Source of the DNA: Medakamo hakoo
Taxonomy: Eukaryota; Chlorophyta; Trebouxiophyceae; Coccomyxaceae
Length of the DNA: 64,000 bases
Assembly: GCA_026636295.1 (NCBI GenBank)
Contig: CP089464.1
Location: 682,001-746,000, forward strand
Direction of reading: 5' to 3'
A program made the position numbers and the translations under genes. The notes beneath the pieces are model-generated. The model ran no database searches. It saw only the letters and a program-made list of their open reading frames with translations, and was not told where the DNA came from. The stretch's first letter is position 1. Each line of letters starts with the position of its first letter. Shown here in pieces: positions 11,720 through 22,676 of this stretch.

Positions 11720-11782
11720 GGAGCGTGTAGAAACGGAGCGGCGCCTGTTTTTTTTTTTCCTGTTTTTTTTTTTCAACACACG

Positions 11783-13760
11783 TTACCAGTTGTCAAATGC
11801 TTTGTCGAACCCGCCTCCCGCCGGCCCGCGCGCTTTCTTTGCGGGCGGGGGCCGGGCGGCGGCAGGGAGCGCGGCGCCAGCAGGCGCGCCAGCCGAGAGG
11901 TACCGGCCGACCTCGCCCCCACCGCCGCCGCCGCCGCCGCCGCCGGGGGCGCTGAACCACGCGCTGCGCTCGGCGCCCTCGGCCGCCGCGTCCGCGTCCG
12001 CCGCCGCCCTCGCCCGCGGGTCCGCCGCCGCCGCCGCCGCCGCAAAGGGGTCATCGTAAATCGTGATGCGCTCCAGCACAACGGGCTTCAGTGGACGGTC
12101 GTCCCCGTCCGTCGCGACCGCCTCCATCGCGTCCAGGGCGCCCCACCCGCCGACCACGCGCCCAAACACGGTGTGCTTCCCATTCAGGTGCGGCGCGGAC
12201 CGGTAGGTGACGTAGAACTGGGACCCGTTGCCGTCCTTGCCCGCGTTGGCCATGGCCAGTATGCCGCGTCCGCTGTGGGTCAGGCTGGGGACGATCTCGT
12301 CGCCGAACTTCGGGCCGTAAATGGACTCGCCGCCCCTCCCCGTCCCCGTCGGGTCGCCGCCCTGGGCCATGAAGTGGCGCACGGACCGGTGGAAGGGCGT
12401 GCCGTCGTAGTAGCCCGCCGCGGCCAGGGTGAGGAAGTTTTCAACGGTGCGGGGTGTGAGGCCCGCGTGGAGTTCGACGTTGAGGTCGCCCGCGGTCGTG
12501 TGCAGCCGGGCGTGGGCTTTGGCGCCCGCCGGCGGCTTGTGGAACACTGGCGCGGTCGCGCAGTCTCCGCCGGCGGCGCTCGCGGCCACGGGGATGGTGG
12601 AGGTCAGGCCACGCGACGCAGTCCCCGTCGTGCGCATGGCCTGGACGGCCACCCGCCCCGACGCGATGGCTTCGGGGCCTTCATAGGGCCGCGGGCAGGG
12701 CCGGCCGCCGTGCGGGTCAAAACCGCCCGCGGCGCCGGGCGTGGCCTTCGTGGCCGTCGGCCCCCTTGCCGTCGCGCCGGCCTCGTCCGTGTTCCAGGTC
12801 GCGGTTCCGGGCTTGAACGTCGCCAGCGCGCCCGGCGGGGCGCGGGCTGGGGGTTGCAGCCGCGGGTCCGGCTGTTTCACGGCGGCAGCGGCTGCCGCAG
12901 CGGCCAGGGCGCGGCCGCCGACAGCGGGGTCTGTCGACGCGGGCGGACGCGGGTCCTTTGCCGCCGCTGGGGCGGCGGCGGCGGACTGAGCGACCGCGCC
13001 GGGCGGCGCCACCCCCACGCCCGCCGCGCCCACCCGGCCCGTCGGGTCCTGCAACACCACCAGCCCGCCCCGCCCGCCAAAGGGCGTGCCGTCCACCAGG
13101 TCCACCCAGTTGCGCGCACCGATGTTTAGCTTTTCGACGGCTTCCCAGCTGTAGACGCGCCCCGTCTTTTTGACGGCCACGATGTGAGAGGACGGCGTGA
13201 AGCGCGTGCCCAGGACTGGGCAGGCGAAAGCGCCGGGTTCCGGCCCCCCGGCCGGCTCGAACTTCAGGCGCGTGAGGTCGCCTAAAGTCAGGGGCGTGCC
13301 CAACAAGGGGTGCGTCCCGTGCTGGCGGACGTGCGGGACGGCGGCGGCCAGGTCGAAGATGACGCCGTCGGGCGTGCAGACCTGAAGGAGCGGGTTGTTT
13401 TGAGGGAGGAGGCGCGGTGGTGAGAGAGGGAGAAACCGTTGGGACGGCAGGCGTGCGAGATGGGTGGAGGGCGCGCAGGTTGAGCGCGGCCGCGCGCATG
13501 GCCAGCGACGCGACGCGAAAGGACCTTTCGCAAAAAAAGAACCCGCCTCCTCCCTAAAAAAAGCACAAACCCACCGGGTCCTCCCACGGTTCGCACGTCT
13601 TGGCGCAGTGCGTGAAGGGCAGGACACGCGACCGGGCGGGCGCGGCGGCCGCCGCGCCCAGCGGCCGCCCCGCCGCGTCGCGCTTGAATCCGCCGCCTTC
13701 GGCCGCCCACTCGGACGCGGTCTGGTAGCCGCGGTCTTTTTTCGCGGATTTTTTACCCAT
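11783..13760 (-). CDS. PPIL2: U-box cyclophilin, PPIL2/CYP60 type
   Basis: PPIL2-type proteins join a U-box (E3 ubiquitin ligase fold) to a cyclophilin peptidyl-prolyl isomerase domain and associate with the spliceosome. Exons: 13760-13575 and 13381-11783, phase 0, giving 594 residues. The start MGKKSAKKDRGYQTASEWA is close to the family N terminus. The U-box spans about residues 45-115: LPFTHCAKTCEPWEDP before the intron, then VCTPDGVIFDL, HPLLGTPL and CPVLGTRFTPSSHIVAVKK after it. A second conserved part, YSWEAVEKLNIGARNW, follows. The cyclophilin domain (about 350-510) has the active-site stretch FHRSVRHFMAQGGDPTGTG and SQFYVTYRSAPHLNGKHTVF. The spacer between domains and the C-terminal tail are Ala/Gly-rich, and the tail ends in the conserved-looking GGFDKAFDNW. 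Confidence 0.93.
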
Positions 13761-13920
13761 CTGTCTTTGTGGAGGGGCTCGCGTGGACCGTTCACGGCTA
13801 CGGTGTGTAGAGGAGAGTGTGCAGGCGCTGCAAGCGCCGCCTTGCAAAGAAAAAACGACGGCGGCGGCGAAGGCCGCAACCTCGCTCTGTCTCCATCCTC
13901 GCTCACTCCCTCTCCCTCCG

Positions 13921-15661
13921 TCATCCATCCACCGGCAGCGGCGCGCTCGCCCGCGTGGCTAACAGCGTCTCATCACCACCCGACGCGCCCATGGCCGCAG
14001 CCAGCGCAGCTTTGCGTTCGGCGGCGAGTGCTGCCAGGCGCCGCTGGGCGACGGCGGCCAGCGCGGCCGGGCGCCAGTGAGCGGCAGCGGCAGCCGCGCG
14101 AGCCGCCCGCTCCTCCGCTTCCACAGCCGGGCGCAGCCAGGGGTGGCACAGGGCTTCAGCCGCCGTCATCCTCGCGCCCGGGTCCGGGCACAGCAGGCGG
14201 CCGACCAAGTCGCGCGCGGGCCCGGACACGGCGTCCCAGGCGTGGTCGCCAAAGTCGGGCCCGGCGCCGCCCGGGCGCCCCGCCGCGCGGACGGCGGAAA
14301 GGACGGCCGCCTCGTCGGGGCCGCCAAAGGGGGCGTAGCCGCACAGCAGGATGAACAAGCACACCCCCGCGCTCCAGCAGTCGGCGGCGGCCCCGTCGTA
14401 GCCGCGCCCGCTCAGGACTTCGGGCGCGACGTACTCGGGCGTCCCGCACAGCGTGTTGAGCTTCTTCAGTGCGGCGGTGGCGTGGTGGTGGTGGTGGTGG
14501 GGGAAGGCGGCGGGCGCGCCCGCGCCTCCTTCGTCCGCCGTCGTCGTGCGCGTGTGCGGGCGGGGCGTGACCGCCTCGCGCCCGTCCCCGCCGCCGTCCG
14601 CCGCGGACGCCGCCAGCCCAAAGTCGGCGAGCTTCACTGTGCTGAAGTCGTCGGGCGCGCCGAGGAGGACGTTGTCCAGTTTCACGTCCCGGTGGGCGAT
14701 GCCGGCCGCGTGCAGCGCCGCCAGGCCGGACAGGAGGCCGGCCGCGACGGACCGGGCGCTGTCCTCGTCAAAGCCGGCGTGGTCGGCGCCCCTTTGCTCG
14801 GCGCGGGACAGCAGGGCGTCCAGCAGCGCGCCGCCCGGCGCCAGCTCCGTCACCAGCACCGCGTGGTCGGGCGCGACAAACCAGTCGACCAGGCGCAACA
14901 GGTGCGGGTGGGCGAGCGACGCCTGGAGGCCGACCTCCCGCAGCACTTCGTCGCGCGTGGACCCGGCGGGCGGGTCGGCGGCCACGGTGGCGGCGGCCGC
15001 TGCTGCTGCGGCGGCGGCAGCGGACGCCGCGCCTTCGACGTCCCCCGCTTCCACGCACGCCGACTCGGCCGAGGGCAGGAGCAGGGAGGGGGCGGCGGCC
15101 GGGTGGTGGTGGCCGTGGTGGCCGGTGTGGCCGGCCCGGTCCTCCTCCGGCGGCGGCAGCGGCAACACCTTTGCGGCAAAGAGCACGCCATCGCTCCTCC
15201 GCCGGGCTTCGCGGACGACGGAGAAGCCGCCCGACCCGAGGACGCGGCCGAATTTGTAGACGTCCCTGGCGCGGCGGGCGCCGGGTGGAGGGGGCGGAGG
15301 TGGCGGCGTGTGCGGCGCCCGCGCCGCGGCCGTCGTGGCTCGCTGGCCTTCCTCCTCCGCCTCCTCTTCTTTGGGGACGGCAGCCGCCGTCGCAGCAAAG
15401 GGCGTCGCTAAAATCGTGAACGTCGACGTGGTCGTGCCGGGCTTGGCCGGGCTGGTGTGTGTGTGTTGGGGGTCGTGGTCCCGGTGGTCGCGTCGGCCGA
15501 GGTCGTTGCGTTTGTGGCGAGAGGAGGCGACACCAAAAGCCTGCGCTCTTCACTCTCTCTCTCTCTCTCTCCCCTCATTCCTACCTGGCCCAGTGCGCCG
15601 TACCCTTGCCCAGCGGGCTGGCGTCACCGTCCACGGCGGGCAGGGAGACGGCGCAACCCAT
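13921..15661 (-). CDS. CaMK-like serine/threonine kinase, likely acylated
   Basis: Exons: 15661-15604 and 15407-13921, joined in phase 1, giving 514 residues. Exon 1 encodes 19 residues starting MGCAVS, a context for N-myristoylation at Gly2 and palmitoylation at Cys3; membrane attachment is inferred. The kinase domain runs from about residue 70 to 440. It has the glycine loop GSGGFSVV, the lysine in LFAAKVL, the catalytic loop HRDVKLDN, the DFG in KLADFGLA, and GTPEYVAPEVL with YDGAAADCWSAGVCLFILL, the CaMK/CDPK style. Two inserts are His-rich: one after the ATP lysine (HTGHHGHHHP) and a run of six His before the activation segment. No EF-hands follow, so it is not a CDPK. The C-terminal tail is an Ala-rich helix. 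The substrate is unknown. Confidence 0.85.
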
Positions 15662-16063
15662 TCTTCGTGCAGAGCTTTTTCCTTCCGTTCACGGTTCCAA
15701 GGCACTGGCGCGGCCTTTCCGACGTGCGTTTTTGTGCTGGTGGTATGCGCGTATGTGTGAAGACGACGGCTGCGTGAGTTTGGGAGCCAGGCAAGCGGTG
15801 TGTGGGTCGGCGTACGCCAAAAACGGGCGACACGGTCGTGTGGGCGCATGCGTCGCGCGCCGCAAATAGAACAGGCGCTCCCCCGCAAAGCGACGAGAGA
15901 GAGAGGGCGACGCACCAACGGTGGCCAGGATCCCGCGCCTCCCGAAGCCCCTGTGCGCAACGGAATGAAATGAAAAGAGAACAAGGAAGGCGGGGCGCAC
16001 GCCCGCGCTCGACGGAAAAAGCAACAAAAAACAATGAACAGTCTCTCAACCCTCTCTCTCTAT
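15662..16063. promoter_or_regulatory. Kinase promoter and ARM-gene 3' flank
   Basis: These 402 bp between two minus-strand genes hold the kinase 5' UTR and promoter on the left and the promoterless 3' end of the gene to its right. A CT/GA-rich tract lies near 15898-15908 and another near 16041-16061. I see no convincing gene or RNA. Confidence 0.4.
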
Positions 16064-18985
16064 CTACCGCGGCCCCGCCGCCGCCGCGAAAAACCGGCCC
16101 ACCACGGCGCGCGCCCCCGCCGCGGCCGCAAGCCACAGAATGGCCAATCCCGTCAGCAAGCCGTGCGCGGCAGGCATGGTGGCTAGCACGCCCAGGATGA
16201 CGGCGCCCGCGACGAGCGCGGCGTCGGGCGGCGGCTGGGGTGGCAGGGTGAAGGCCGGTGGGGGTGGGCGGGGCGCCTCGCCCCCCGCCGGCGCCACCTC
16301 CGCCGTCGTCCCTCCACTGGGGCGGGTGGACGTCGGGAGCGCGCGCTCGGCCGCGCCGCCCTCCCACCCTTCTTCCCCCTCCGCTCCGTCGTCTGCCGCC
16401 GCTTCCACGATGGGCGACGCGCCAACGACGGCTGCCAGCGCCTTTGTGGCCGGCCCTGCCAGCGGGTGGTGTGGGCCGGGTGCCAGGAGGCGTCCCAGCG
16501 CAGCCGCCGCACCCGCCGCGCACAGGGCCCGGCGGCCGGGCGGGCCGCCGGCGGCGGCGAGGGCCGCGACAGCCTCGACCGCGGCCGGGCTGGTCAGGCC
16601 CCAGGGCCCGCCGCCCAACGCTGCGACCAGGGCGCGCGGCAGGCCGGCGGCCAGCAGGGCGGCCAGGGTGGCGGCATCTGCCGGGCCGGCCAGCGCGCTC
16701 ACGGCCGCGGCGGCCGAGGCGGCGAGGCCCGGGTCGAGCGAGGCCGCGGGCAGCGGGGAGTCGGCTCCCGTCGAGGGCGCGGGTTTCGGCGCGGACGCGG
16801 TCAGGGCGGCAGCCAGGCCCGCAGGGGTGTCCGCAGCCAGCAAGGCCGGGTGGTGGCGCGGCCCGTGCGCGGCCGTGGCGAGGATGGAGGCGGCGGCCGC
16901 CGCAGCCGCGGGCACGCCACCCCCGCCCGGCAGGACGCCCAGCTCCCGCACGAGCGCCGCCAGGGTCGGGGCGTCGCGCACCACCGCGTCCGGCCCGCCC
17001 GGGTGGGCTTCGACCAACCGCAGCAACGACGCGGCGGACGCGGCCACCAGCTCGGTGCAGGCGGGCGCGGCGGGTCCGGACGGCGCGGTGGTGAGCGCGG
17101 CCCGGCCGGCGGCCAGCGCGGCGCCCAGGGACGGCACGGCGCCGCCCTCTTCCACCAAGCCCGCCGCTGTGGCGGGCCCGCCTCTAGAAGCCAGCAAGCC
17201 CAACGCACGGGCTGCGTCCGCCGCCGCCGCGATCAGGGCGGGCGCCGGCAGGTGGCGGGGCGCGTCCCCACCGCCGTCGGCAGCGGCGGCGGCTACGTCC
17301 GCGCCCGCGTCCAGCGCGTCCAGCAACGGCCCCGCCGCGCCCGCGGACGCCAGGGCGGACGCGCCCGCGTAGGGTGGCGAGGGCGCAGAGGCCGCCTCGC
17401 CCGCGACGGCGGCTGCCGCGCGGCAGGCCGCGGCCAAGAGGGTGGCCGCGTCGGCGCACCCTTCGTCGCCGTCGGCGAGCGTCACAGCCGCGGCTTCGAG
17501 CGCCCGGCTTAAAGCGGGCGCGGCGCCGGCGCCAAGCACAGACGCAACGGCGGTTGCATCCCCCGCTTCTGCCAGGGCGGCCAGGGCGGCGAGGGCGGCC
17601 GCCGCGGGTTCGCGCGCCTTGGAGAGGAGGGCGGCGACGAGCGCTCTCACCAGCGCGGCGCACCCGCCCGCCGCCACGACCGCGCCGGGCCCGCCGGCCG
17701 CGGCCATGTTGGCGCACGCGCACGCGGCGGCCAAGGCGGCCGACCCCGGGCGAGGGAGAGTGTCGGCAGCTAGCAGGGCGGCCAGTGGGGCGGCGGCGGA
17801 CGGCGGGGCCGGTGCGCCCGCAGCCGTGAGTTCGACCAGCGCCCAGGCGGCGGCCGCGCCCGCGGCGGTGCGGGGGGCGTCGCCGGGCGGGGGTGCGGCC
17901 GCGTCGGCCACTGCTCTGACTGTAGCTTTAACAGCGCCCGCGTCGACCAGGGCGCGAGCCACGCCAGCGCGGGCGAGGGCGGCGATGGACCGGGCGGCCG
18001 CTGTCGCTGCGGCAGGGTTGGTGGCGGCGCCGCCGCTCGCGAGCAGAGCGATCGCCGCCCGCCCTGCGCCCGCCGCCATGGCCCGGCCCGCCGCGGCGGC
18101 CGCGGGCGTTTCAGCTCCAACTGGACCGGGCGTGCTGCTGTCCAGGGCGCTGTCCAAGGACGTGCTGGCCGCCCGGCCGACGGCCAGGCCGGCCACGCGG
18201 CCGGACGAGGCGGGCGTGCCGCACGGGAAACCACCGCCGCCACTCGCCGACGCGGTTTCCGCGGCTTCCAGGGCGGAGGCCAGCAATGTAAAGGCGGCTT
18301 CCGCGTCTGCATCACTCGCGGACGCGGCTGCCGCCGCGGCGGCCGCCACGGACGCGGGCACGTCCGGCAGCGGCGGCGGGCGGGCGGGCGCGGTGCCAAC
18401 CTCGCCCTCGCTCGCCTCTTCACCACCGCCGCCGACCGCCATGGCTCCCGCCGCCAGGTCCGCCGTCGCCAGGGCCGCCATGATGTCGGACGCCGTCCTG
18501 ATGGGCGCCAGGCCCACGGGAGGGCGGACGGGCGACAGGCGGGCCAGGTCGGCCGGTGGCGCGGTCTCGACCACCTCGGCCGCAGCGGATGGAGTGGCAG
18601 GCGCGGGCGGTGGCGGCGGCGGCGTCGGCGGCGGTGACGCGACGGCCGGCTCTGCAGGACGTGCCTGCTGCTCGTCGCCGCCTTTGCGTCCACGCCGCCG
18701 GGCCCGGCGCCGGCCAAAGGCGGCGAGCAGGGCGCGGGCCGAGTGGCCGCCGCCGGAAGGCGGCGTCGGCTCGTCTGTCGAGTCGCGTCGCTTCATCCTG
18801 CGCCGCCGCCGCCTCTCGCCCGTGTCAGAGGCGCCACCGCCTCCGTCGCTGGCCGAGATGGAGCGGCGGCGCATGTGGGACAGGGCGTCCAAGAGCTTGC
18901 CGATGGAGGAGGACGACGTTGTGCGGTCGGGCGGCGGTGGGTGTGGAAGACCGCCGTCGCCCGAGCTTGGGCCGGGGCCGGACAT
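16064..18985 (-). CDS. Armadillo-like repeat protein, C-terminal membrane anchor
   Basis: One uninterrupted exon encodes 973 residues from the ATG at 18985 (MSGPGPSSGDGG). The frame stays open up to 19219 through a simple repeat, but that upstream part looks like translated microsatellite and leader. The first 250 residues are Ser/Arg/Pro-rich with basic patches. From about residue 290 to 850 the protein is a run of Ala/Leu-rich helical repeats of roughly 40 residues. Many contain the armadillo-like pattern of a small-residue turn followed by ALxALV, for example AGVARALVDAGAVKATVRAV and AAGAAAALGRLLAP. The C terminus has hydrophobic segments (ALVAGAVILGVLATMP and LLTGLAILWLAAAAGA) and then a short basic end, like a tail anchor or hairpin. 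I do not recognise an orthologue. A membrane-tethered scaffold is inference. Confidence 0.7.
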   Translation of the reverse strand: MSGPGPSSGDGGLPHPPPPDRTTSSSSIGKLLDALSHMRRRSISASDGGGGASDTGERRRRRRMKRRDSTDEPTPPSGGGHSARALLAAFGRRRARRRGRKGGDEQQARPAEPAVASPPPTPPPPPPAPATPSAAAEVVETAPPADLARLSPVRPPVGLAPIRTASDIMAALATADLAAGAMAVGGGGEEASEGEVGTAPARPPPLPDVPASVAAAAAAAASASDADAEAAFTLLASALEAAETASASGGGGFPCGTPASSGRVAGLAVGRAASTSLDSALDSSTPGPVGAETPAAAAAGRAMAAGAGRAAIALLASGGAATNPAAATAAARSIAALARAGVARALVDAGAVKATVRAVADAAAPPPGDAPRTAAGAAAAWALVELTAAGAPAPPSAAAPLAALLAADTLPRPGSAALAAACACANMAAAGGPGAVVAAGGCAALVRALVAALLSKAREPAAAALAALAALAEAGDATAVASVLGAGAAPALSRALEAAAVTLADGDEGCADAATLLAAACRAAAAVAGEAASAPSPPYAGASALASAGAAGPLLDALDAGADVAAAAADGGGDAPRHLPAPALIAAAADAARALGLLASRGGPATAAGLVEEGGAVPSLGAALAAGRAALTTAPSGPAAPACTELVAASAASLLRLVEAHPGGPDAVVRDAPTLAALVRELGVLPGGGGVPAAAAAAASILATAAHGPRHHPALLAADTPAGLAAALTASAPKPAPSTGADSPLPAASLDPGLAASAAAAVSALAGPADAATLAALLAAGLPRALVAALGGGPWGLTSPAAVEAVAALAAAGGPPGRRALCAAGAAAALGRLLAPGPHHPLAGPATKALAAVVGASPIVEAAADDGAEGEEGWEGGAAERALPTSTRPSGGTTAEVAPAGGEAPRPPPPAFTLPPQPPPDAALVAGAVILGVLATMPAAHGLLTGLAILWLAAAAGARAVVGRFFAAAAGPR

Positions 18986-19142
18986 TGGTGGTTGAGTGCC
19001 GCTGGGAGGGCGTGTCAGCGTGTCCTCGGTGCGTGGATGGGGTAGCGTCGGGCCCGGTGACCGCGAGCCCGCGCGAGAAGTGGCAAAGTGAAACGAGACG
19101 CATGCGAAGGGCTCGCTGTTGCATCCGGTCCCCTCCTCACAC

Positions 19143-19217
19143 CTGCTCACCCATCCATCCATCCATTCCATCCATCCATTCCATCCCATCCATCCATCAT
19201 CCATCGATCCATCCATC
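19143..19217. repeat. (CATC/CATT)n simple repeat
   Basis: An imperfect tetranucleotide repeat of CCAT units with occasional T and G changes lies in the 292 bp between PPDK and the armadillo-like gene. It is read as Met/Asp/Trp-rich nonsense on the minus strand and should not be counted as coding. Confidence 0.8.
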
Positions 19218-19277
19218 ACTCTCTACGCCCAAAAGGAAAAACGCAAACGCTCCCTCCCAAACACACACCCCCCTCCC

Positions 19278-22200
19278 TCAGTCCTGGCATTTAGCCAGCG
19301 CGTCTTTGCCGCGCGCCCGCACGGCCGCCTGGGCGGCCGCCAAACGCGCGACCGGGACGCGCAGCGGGGAGCACGACACGTAGTCGATGCCGACGCCCGC
19401 GAAAAAGGCGATGGACGCGGGGTCGCCGCCGTGCTCGCCGCACACGCCGATCTCCAGGTCCGGGCGGGCGGCCCGGCCACGCTGGACGGCTTCGCGGATC
19501 AACTCGCCCACGCCTTCCTTGTCAACGGTTTGGAAGGGGTCGGCGCCCAGAATGCCCGCCTTGAGGTAGGCGGGCAAAAAGCGCACGGCGGCATCGTCCC
19601 GCGACAGGCCGAGGGTGCACTGCGTCAGGTCATTCGACCCGACGGAGAAGAATTCGGCGCCCGCGTCCGCGAGTTCGTCCGCTTTCAGGGCGGCGCGCGG
19701 GAGCTCGATCATGGTGCCGACCGTGTATTTGATGTCTGGCGACCCCGCCGCCTCCAGGGCGGCCCGGGCCGCGGCGTGGACGGTGTCCAGGCACGCCTTG
19801 AACTCTTCCTTGAAGGCCACCAGCGGGATCATGATGTGCGGCGTGGGCGCCGGGCCTTTCTTGGCGACCGCCACGGCCGCGTCGATGACCGCGCCCACCT
19901 GCATGGTCGCTATCTCAGGGTGCACCACCGACAGGCGGCACCCCCTGAAGCCCAGCATCGGGTTTTGCTCCAACATGGCGCGCAGCCGGCGGGCGACAAG
20001 GTCGGGCGACAGCTTGAGCGTGTGCGCGAGCTCCGCAATCAGCGCCGCCAGCTGGGGCGACCCGTCCGGCGGCAAGAACTCGTGCAGGGGAGGGTCCAGC
20101 AGCCGGATGGTCACAGGCCTGCCCTGCGCCGCCGTGAAAATGCCCTCAAAGTCGGCGGCCTGGAAGGCGCGCAGGGCGGCCAGGGCGTCGGCTTCGTCCT
20201 CGGGCGCGGTCGCGACTTCGGCCGCCCCAATCATCCGCCGCATGGCCGCCAGGCGTTCGGGAGAGCTGAAGAACATGTGCTCGGTGCGGACGAGCCCGAC
20301 GCCTTCAGCGCCGTTGGCGACGGCTGTTTCGACGTCCTTGGGCGTGTCGGCGTTGGCGCGCACGCCGACTTTGCGTTCGGCGTCCGCCCACGCCAGCAGC
20401 GTCTGCAGGTCGCCGCTCACTTCGGGCGCCACGACGGGCAGGGCGCCTTCGTAGATGGTGCCACTGGAGCCGCAGATGGAAACGACGTCGCCCTGCTTCA
20501 GCGTCTTGGTCGCCGCGCCGTCGCCGATCGAAAAAGTGACGGTTTTGGTGGCCGGGTCGACGCTCATCGCGCCGATGCCGCACACGCACGGCCGGCCCCA
20601 GCCACGGGCGACGACGGCGGCGTGCGACGTGGCGCCACCGCGGGAGGTGATGATGCCGGCGGCGGCATACCTGTGTGTGTGTGTGTGTGTGTGTGAGGTG
20701 TGTTGCCTCATGAGAGAGAGGGGGGGGGGGCACAGATGGCGCGACCAGCAGCACTCTGGTCTCACCGCCCAGGCTGCACGCCCTGCTGGGGCGGCGGAAC
20801 GCCGGCCGCCGTCCCGCACCCCACCCCCCTCCCAAACCTCCCCCCTCCAAAACAAAACACGCACATGCCGGCCACGTCCTCTGCCGACGTCTCTGTCCGC
20901 GCCAGGATGACCGCGCCACCGCCCTCCTCGGCGGCGGCGGCTTCCGCGGCCTCGGCGGTGAAAAACAGGCGGCCGACCGCCGCGCCCGGGGACGCGGCCA
21001 GCCCGCTGCCCAGGACGTGCCCAGCCTTCACGGCCGCCGCTTCGGCTTTGGCGTCCAGGCCCGGGTGGAGCAGCTGGTCCAGGTGCTTGGGTTCCACCAT
21101 CAGCAGCGCGTCCGCCTTGGACACCCGCCCCTCCCGCTCCATGTCGAGCGCGATGCGCAGGGCGGCCGCGCCCGTCCGCTTGCCCGCCCGCGTCTGGAGC
21201 ATGAACAGCTGCCCAGACTGGACGGTGAACTCGCAGTCCATCATGTCGGCGTAGTGGTCTTCCAGGCGCGCCAGGGACGCCAGCAGGTCAGCGTGCGCGC
21301 CGGGGAAGGACGCCGCCATGGAGCTGATGTCCTGCGGCGTGCGCCCGCCGGACACGACGTCCTCGCCCTGCGCGTTCACGAGGAACTCGCCGTACGGCGC
21401 CGGCGTGCCATCGGACGGGGAGCGCGTGAAGACGACGCCCGACCCGGAGTTGCCGTCGGCGTTGCCCGACACCATGCACTGGATGTTGCAGGCGGTGCCT
21501 GTTTGTGTGTGTGTTTTTAGGGGGGGGTGCAGGGTGAGCGCCGCGCGGCCGTGGCGTCCGTGGTGCGGGAGGGTGCGCGCCGGCGGGATCCGCGCGCCCT
21601 TTCCCCCGTCCAGGTCCTGATGATTTTTGCCCCTCACCCTTCAGGCCAGTGATGCGGTTGATTCGGCGGTACGCGATCGCGCGCGGCGTGTTCCACGAAT
21701 TGAACACCGCGCCGATGGCCGCCCGCAGCTGGTCCAGGGGGGCGTCGGGGATGGACAGACCGGCTTTGGAGACGACGCCCTTGTAGCGGGCGACGACTTC
21801 GGACAGGTCGGCCGCGCTCAGCTCGACGTCCAGCTTCACGCCCCGCGCCTCTTTCACGCCCGCGATCTCGGCCTCAAACGCGTCGTGCGGGATGCCCAAC
21901 ACCACGTTGCCGTACATGTCGATGAAGCGGCGGTGGCAGTCGCGGGCCCAGCGCAGGCGGGCGGGGTCGCCCGCCGCGCCCGCTTCCATCGCGGCGACGA
22001 CCGCGTCGTTCAGGCCCATGTTCAGCACGGTGTCCATCATGCCGGGCATAGAAAGGGCGGCGCCGGAACGCACAGAAAGTAGCAGCGGGTCGGCGACGGC
22101 GGCGCCATATTTCTTGCCCGCGGCTGCTTCCGTCGCGGCCAGGGCCGCCAAGACTTCAGACCACAGGTCGTCCTGAATCTTCCCACCCGCCTGGACGGTG

Positions 22201-22676
22201 GCGAAGCATTCCTCCGTCGTGATGGTGAAGCCGGGCGGGACGTTGAGGCCGATGCGCGCCATCTCGCACAGGTTGGCGCCCTTTCCGCCGAGCTGGGGAG
22301 CACGTGTGTTTTGTTTGGGGGGGGCGCGCGGAAAGGTGAGAGAGGGTGTTGGTCTCGTTCGGGCCAGGCAACAGGGAGTTGGAATGCGTCACGACCAGCG
22401 TTCAAGAACGCTGACAACCAGGTTGTCGGCGTTTTCATGAAAGGCGAGGGGGTGGGATGGAAAAAAACCACAATGATGGACCCGCCGCGCCCACGCACCA
22501 GTTCTTTCATGTCTTTCGTGCCGTCACTGCCCGTCTGCTTGTTGAAGGTGTACACGCGCTTGGCCGCGGCGGCGGCGGGAGCCTGTGTGTGCGTCGTCGG
22601 AAAAAGATGCAGGGATGGATGAGGGGCTGGAGGGAAGCAGGTGTACGGCGCGACGCGTCGCTTTGCTCGCCCCCAT
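19278..22676 (-). CDS. PPDK: Pyruvate, phosphate dikinase
   Basis: PPDK interconverts pyruvate, ATP and phosphate with phosphoenolpyruvate, AMP and pyrophosphate. Exons: 22676-22647, 22582-22499, 22292-21638, 21498-20865 and 20670-19278. All junctions close in phase, giving 931 residues. The nucleotide-binding half begins RVYTFNKQTGSDGTKDMKEL and LGGKGANLCEMARIGLNVPP. Across intron 3 the conserved ITGLKGTACNIQCMVSGN is rebuilt. The swivelling domain carries the phosphorylated His484 and regulatory-type Thr482 in RGGATSHAAVVARGWG. The PEP-binding barrel shows GVGLVRTEHMFF, LDPPLHEFLP, QNPMLGFRGCRL, SVGSNDLTQ and CGEHGGDP. Only about 17 residues (MGASKATRRAAPAAAAA) precede the conserved core, so a full plastid transit peptide is not evident. 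The 10-codon first exon is my best fit; a start at 22735 is not in phase. Confidence 0.93.
20672..20695. repeat. (GT)n microsatellite in PPDK intron 4
   Basis: About eleven GT units on the plus strand (CA in the sense strand) lie immediately before the acceptor of the last PPDK intron, where they form part of the 3' splice-site tract. Confidence 0.8.

Noticed and set aside
17442-18995. A 517-codon plus-strand open frame opposite the armadillo-like gene
   Set aside because: It lacks any family signature and mirrors the Ala-rich codons of the minus strand. The minus frame is longer and has a sensible membrane-type C terminus.
18986-19219. An N-terminal extension of the armadillo-like protein to the ATG at 19219
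   Set aside because: The extension translates a CCAT microsatellite and leader; MSGPGPSSGDGG at 18985 is a better start.
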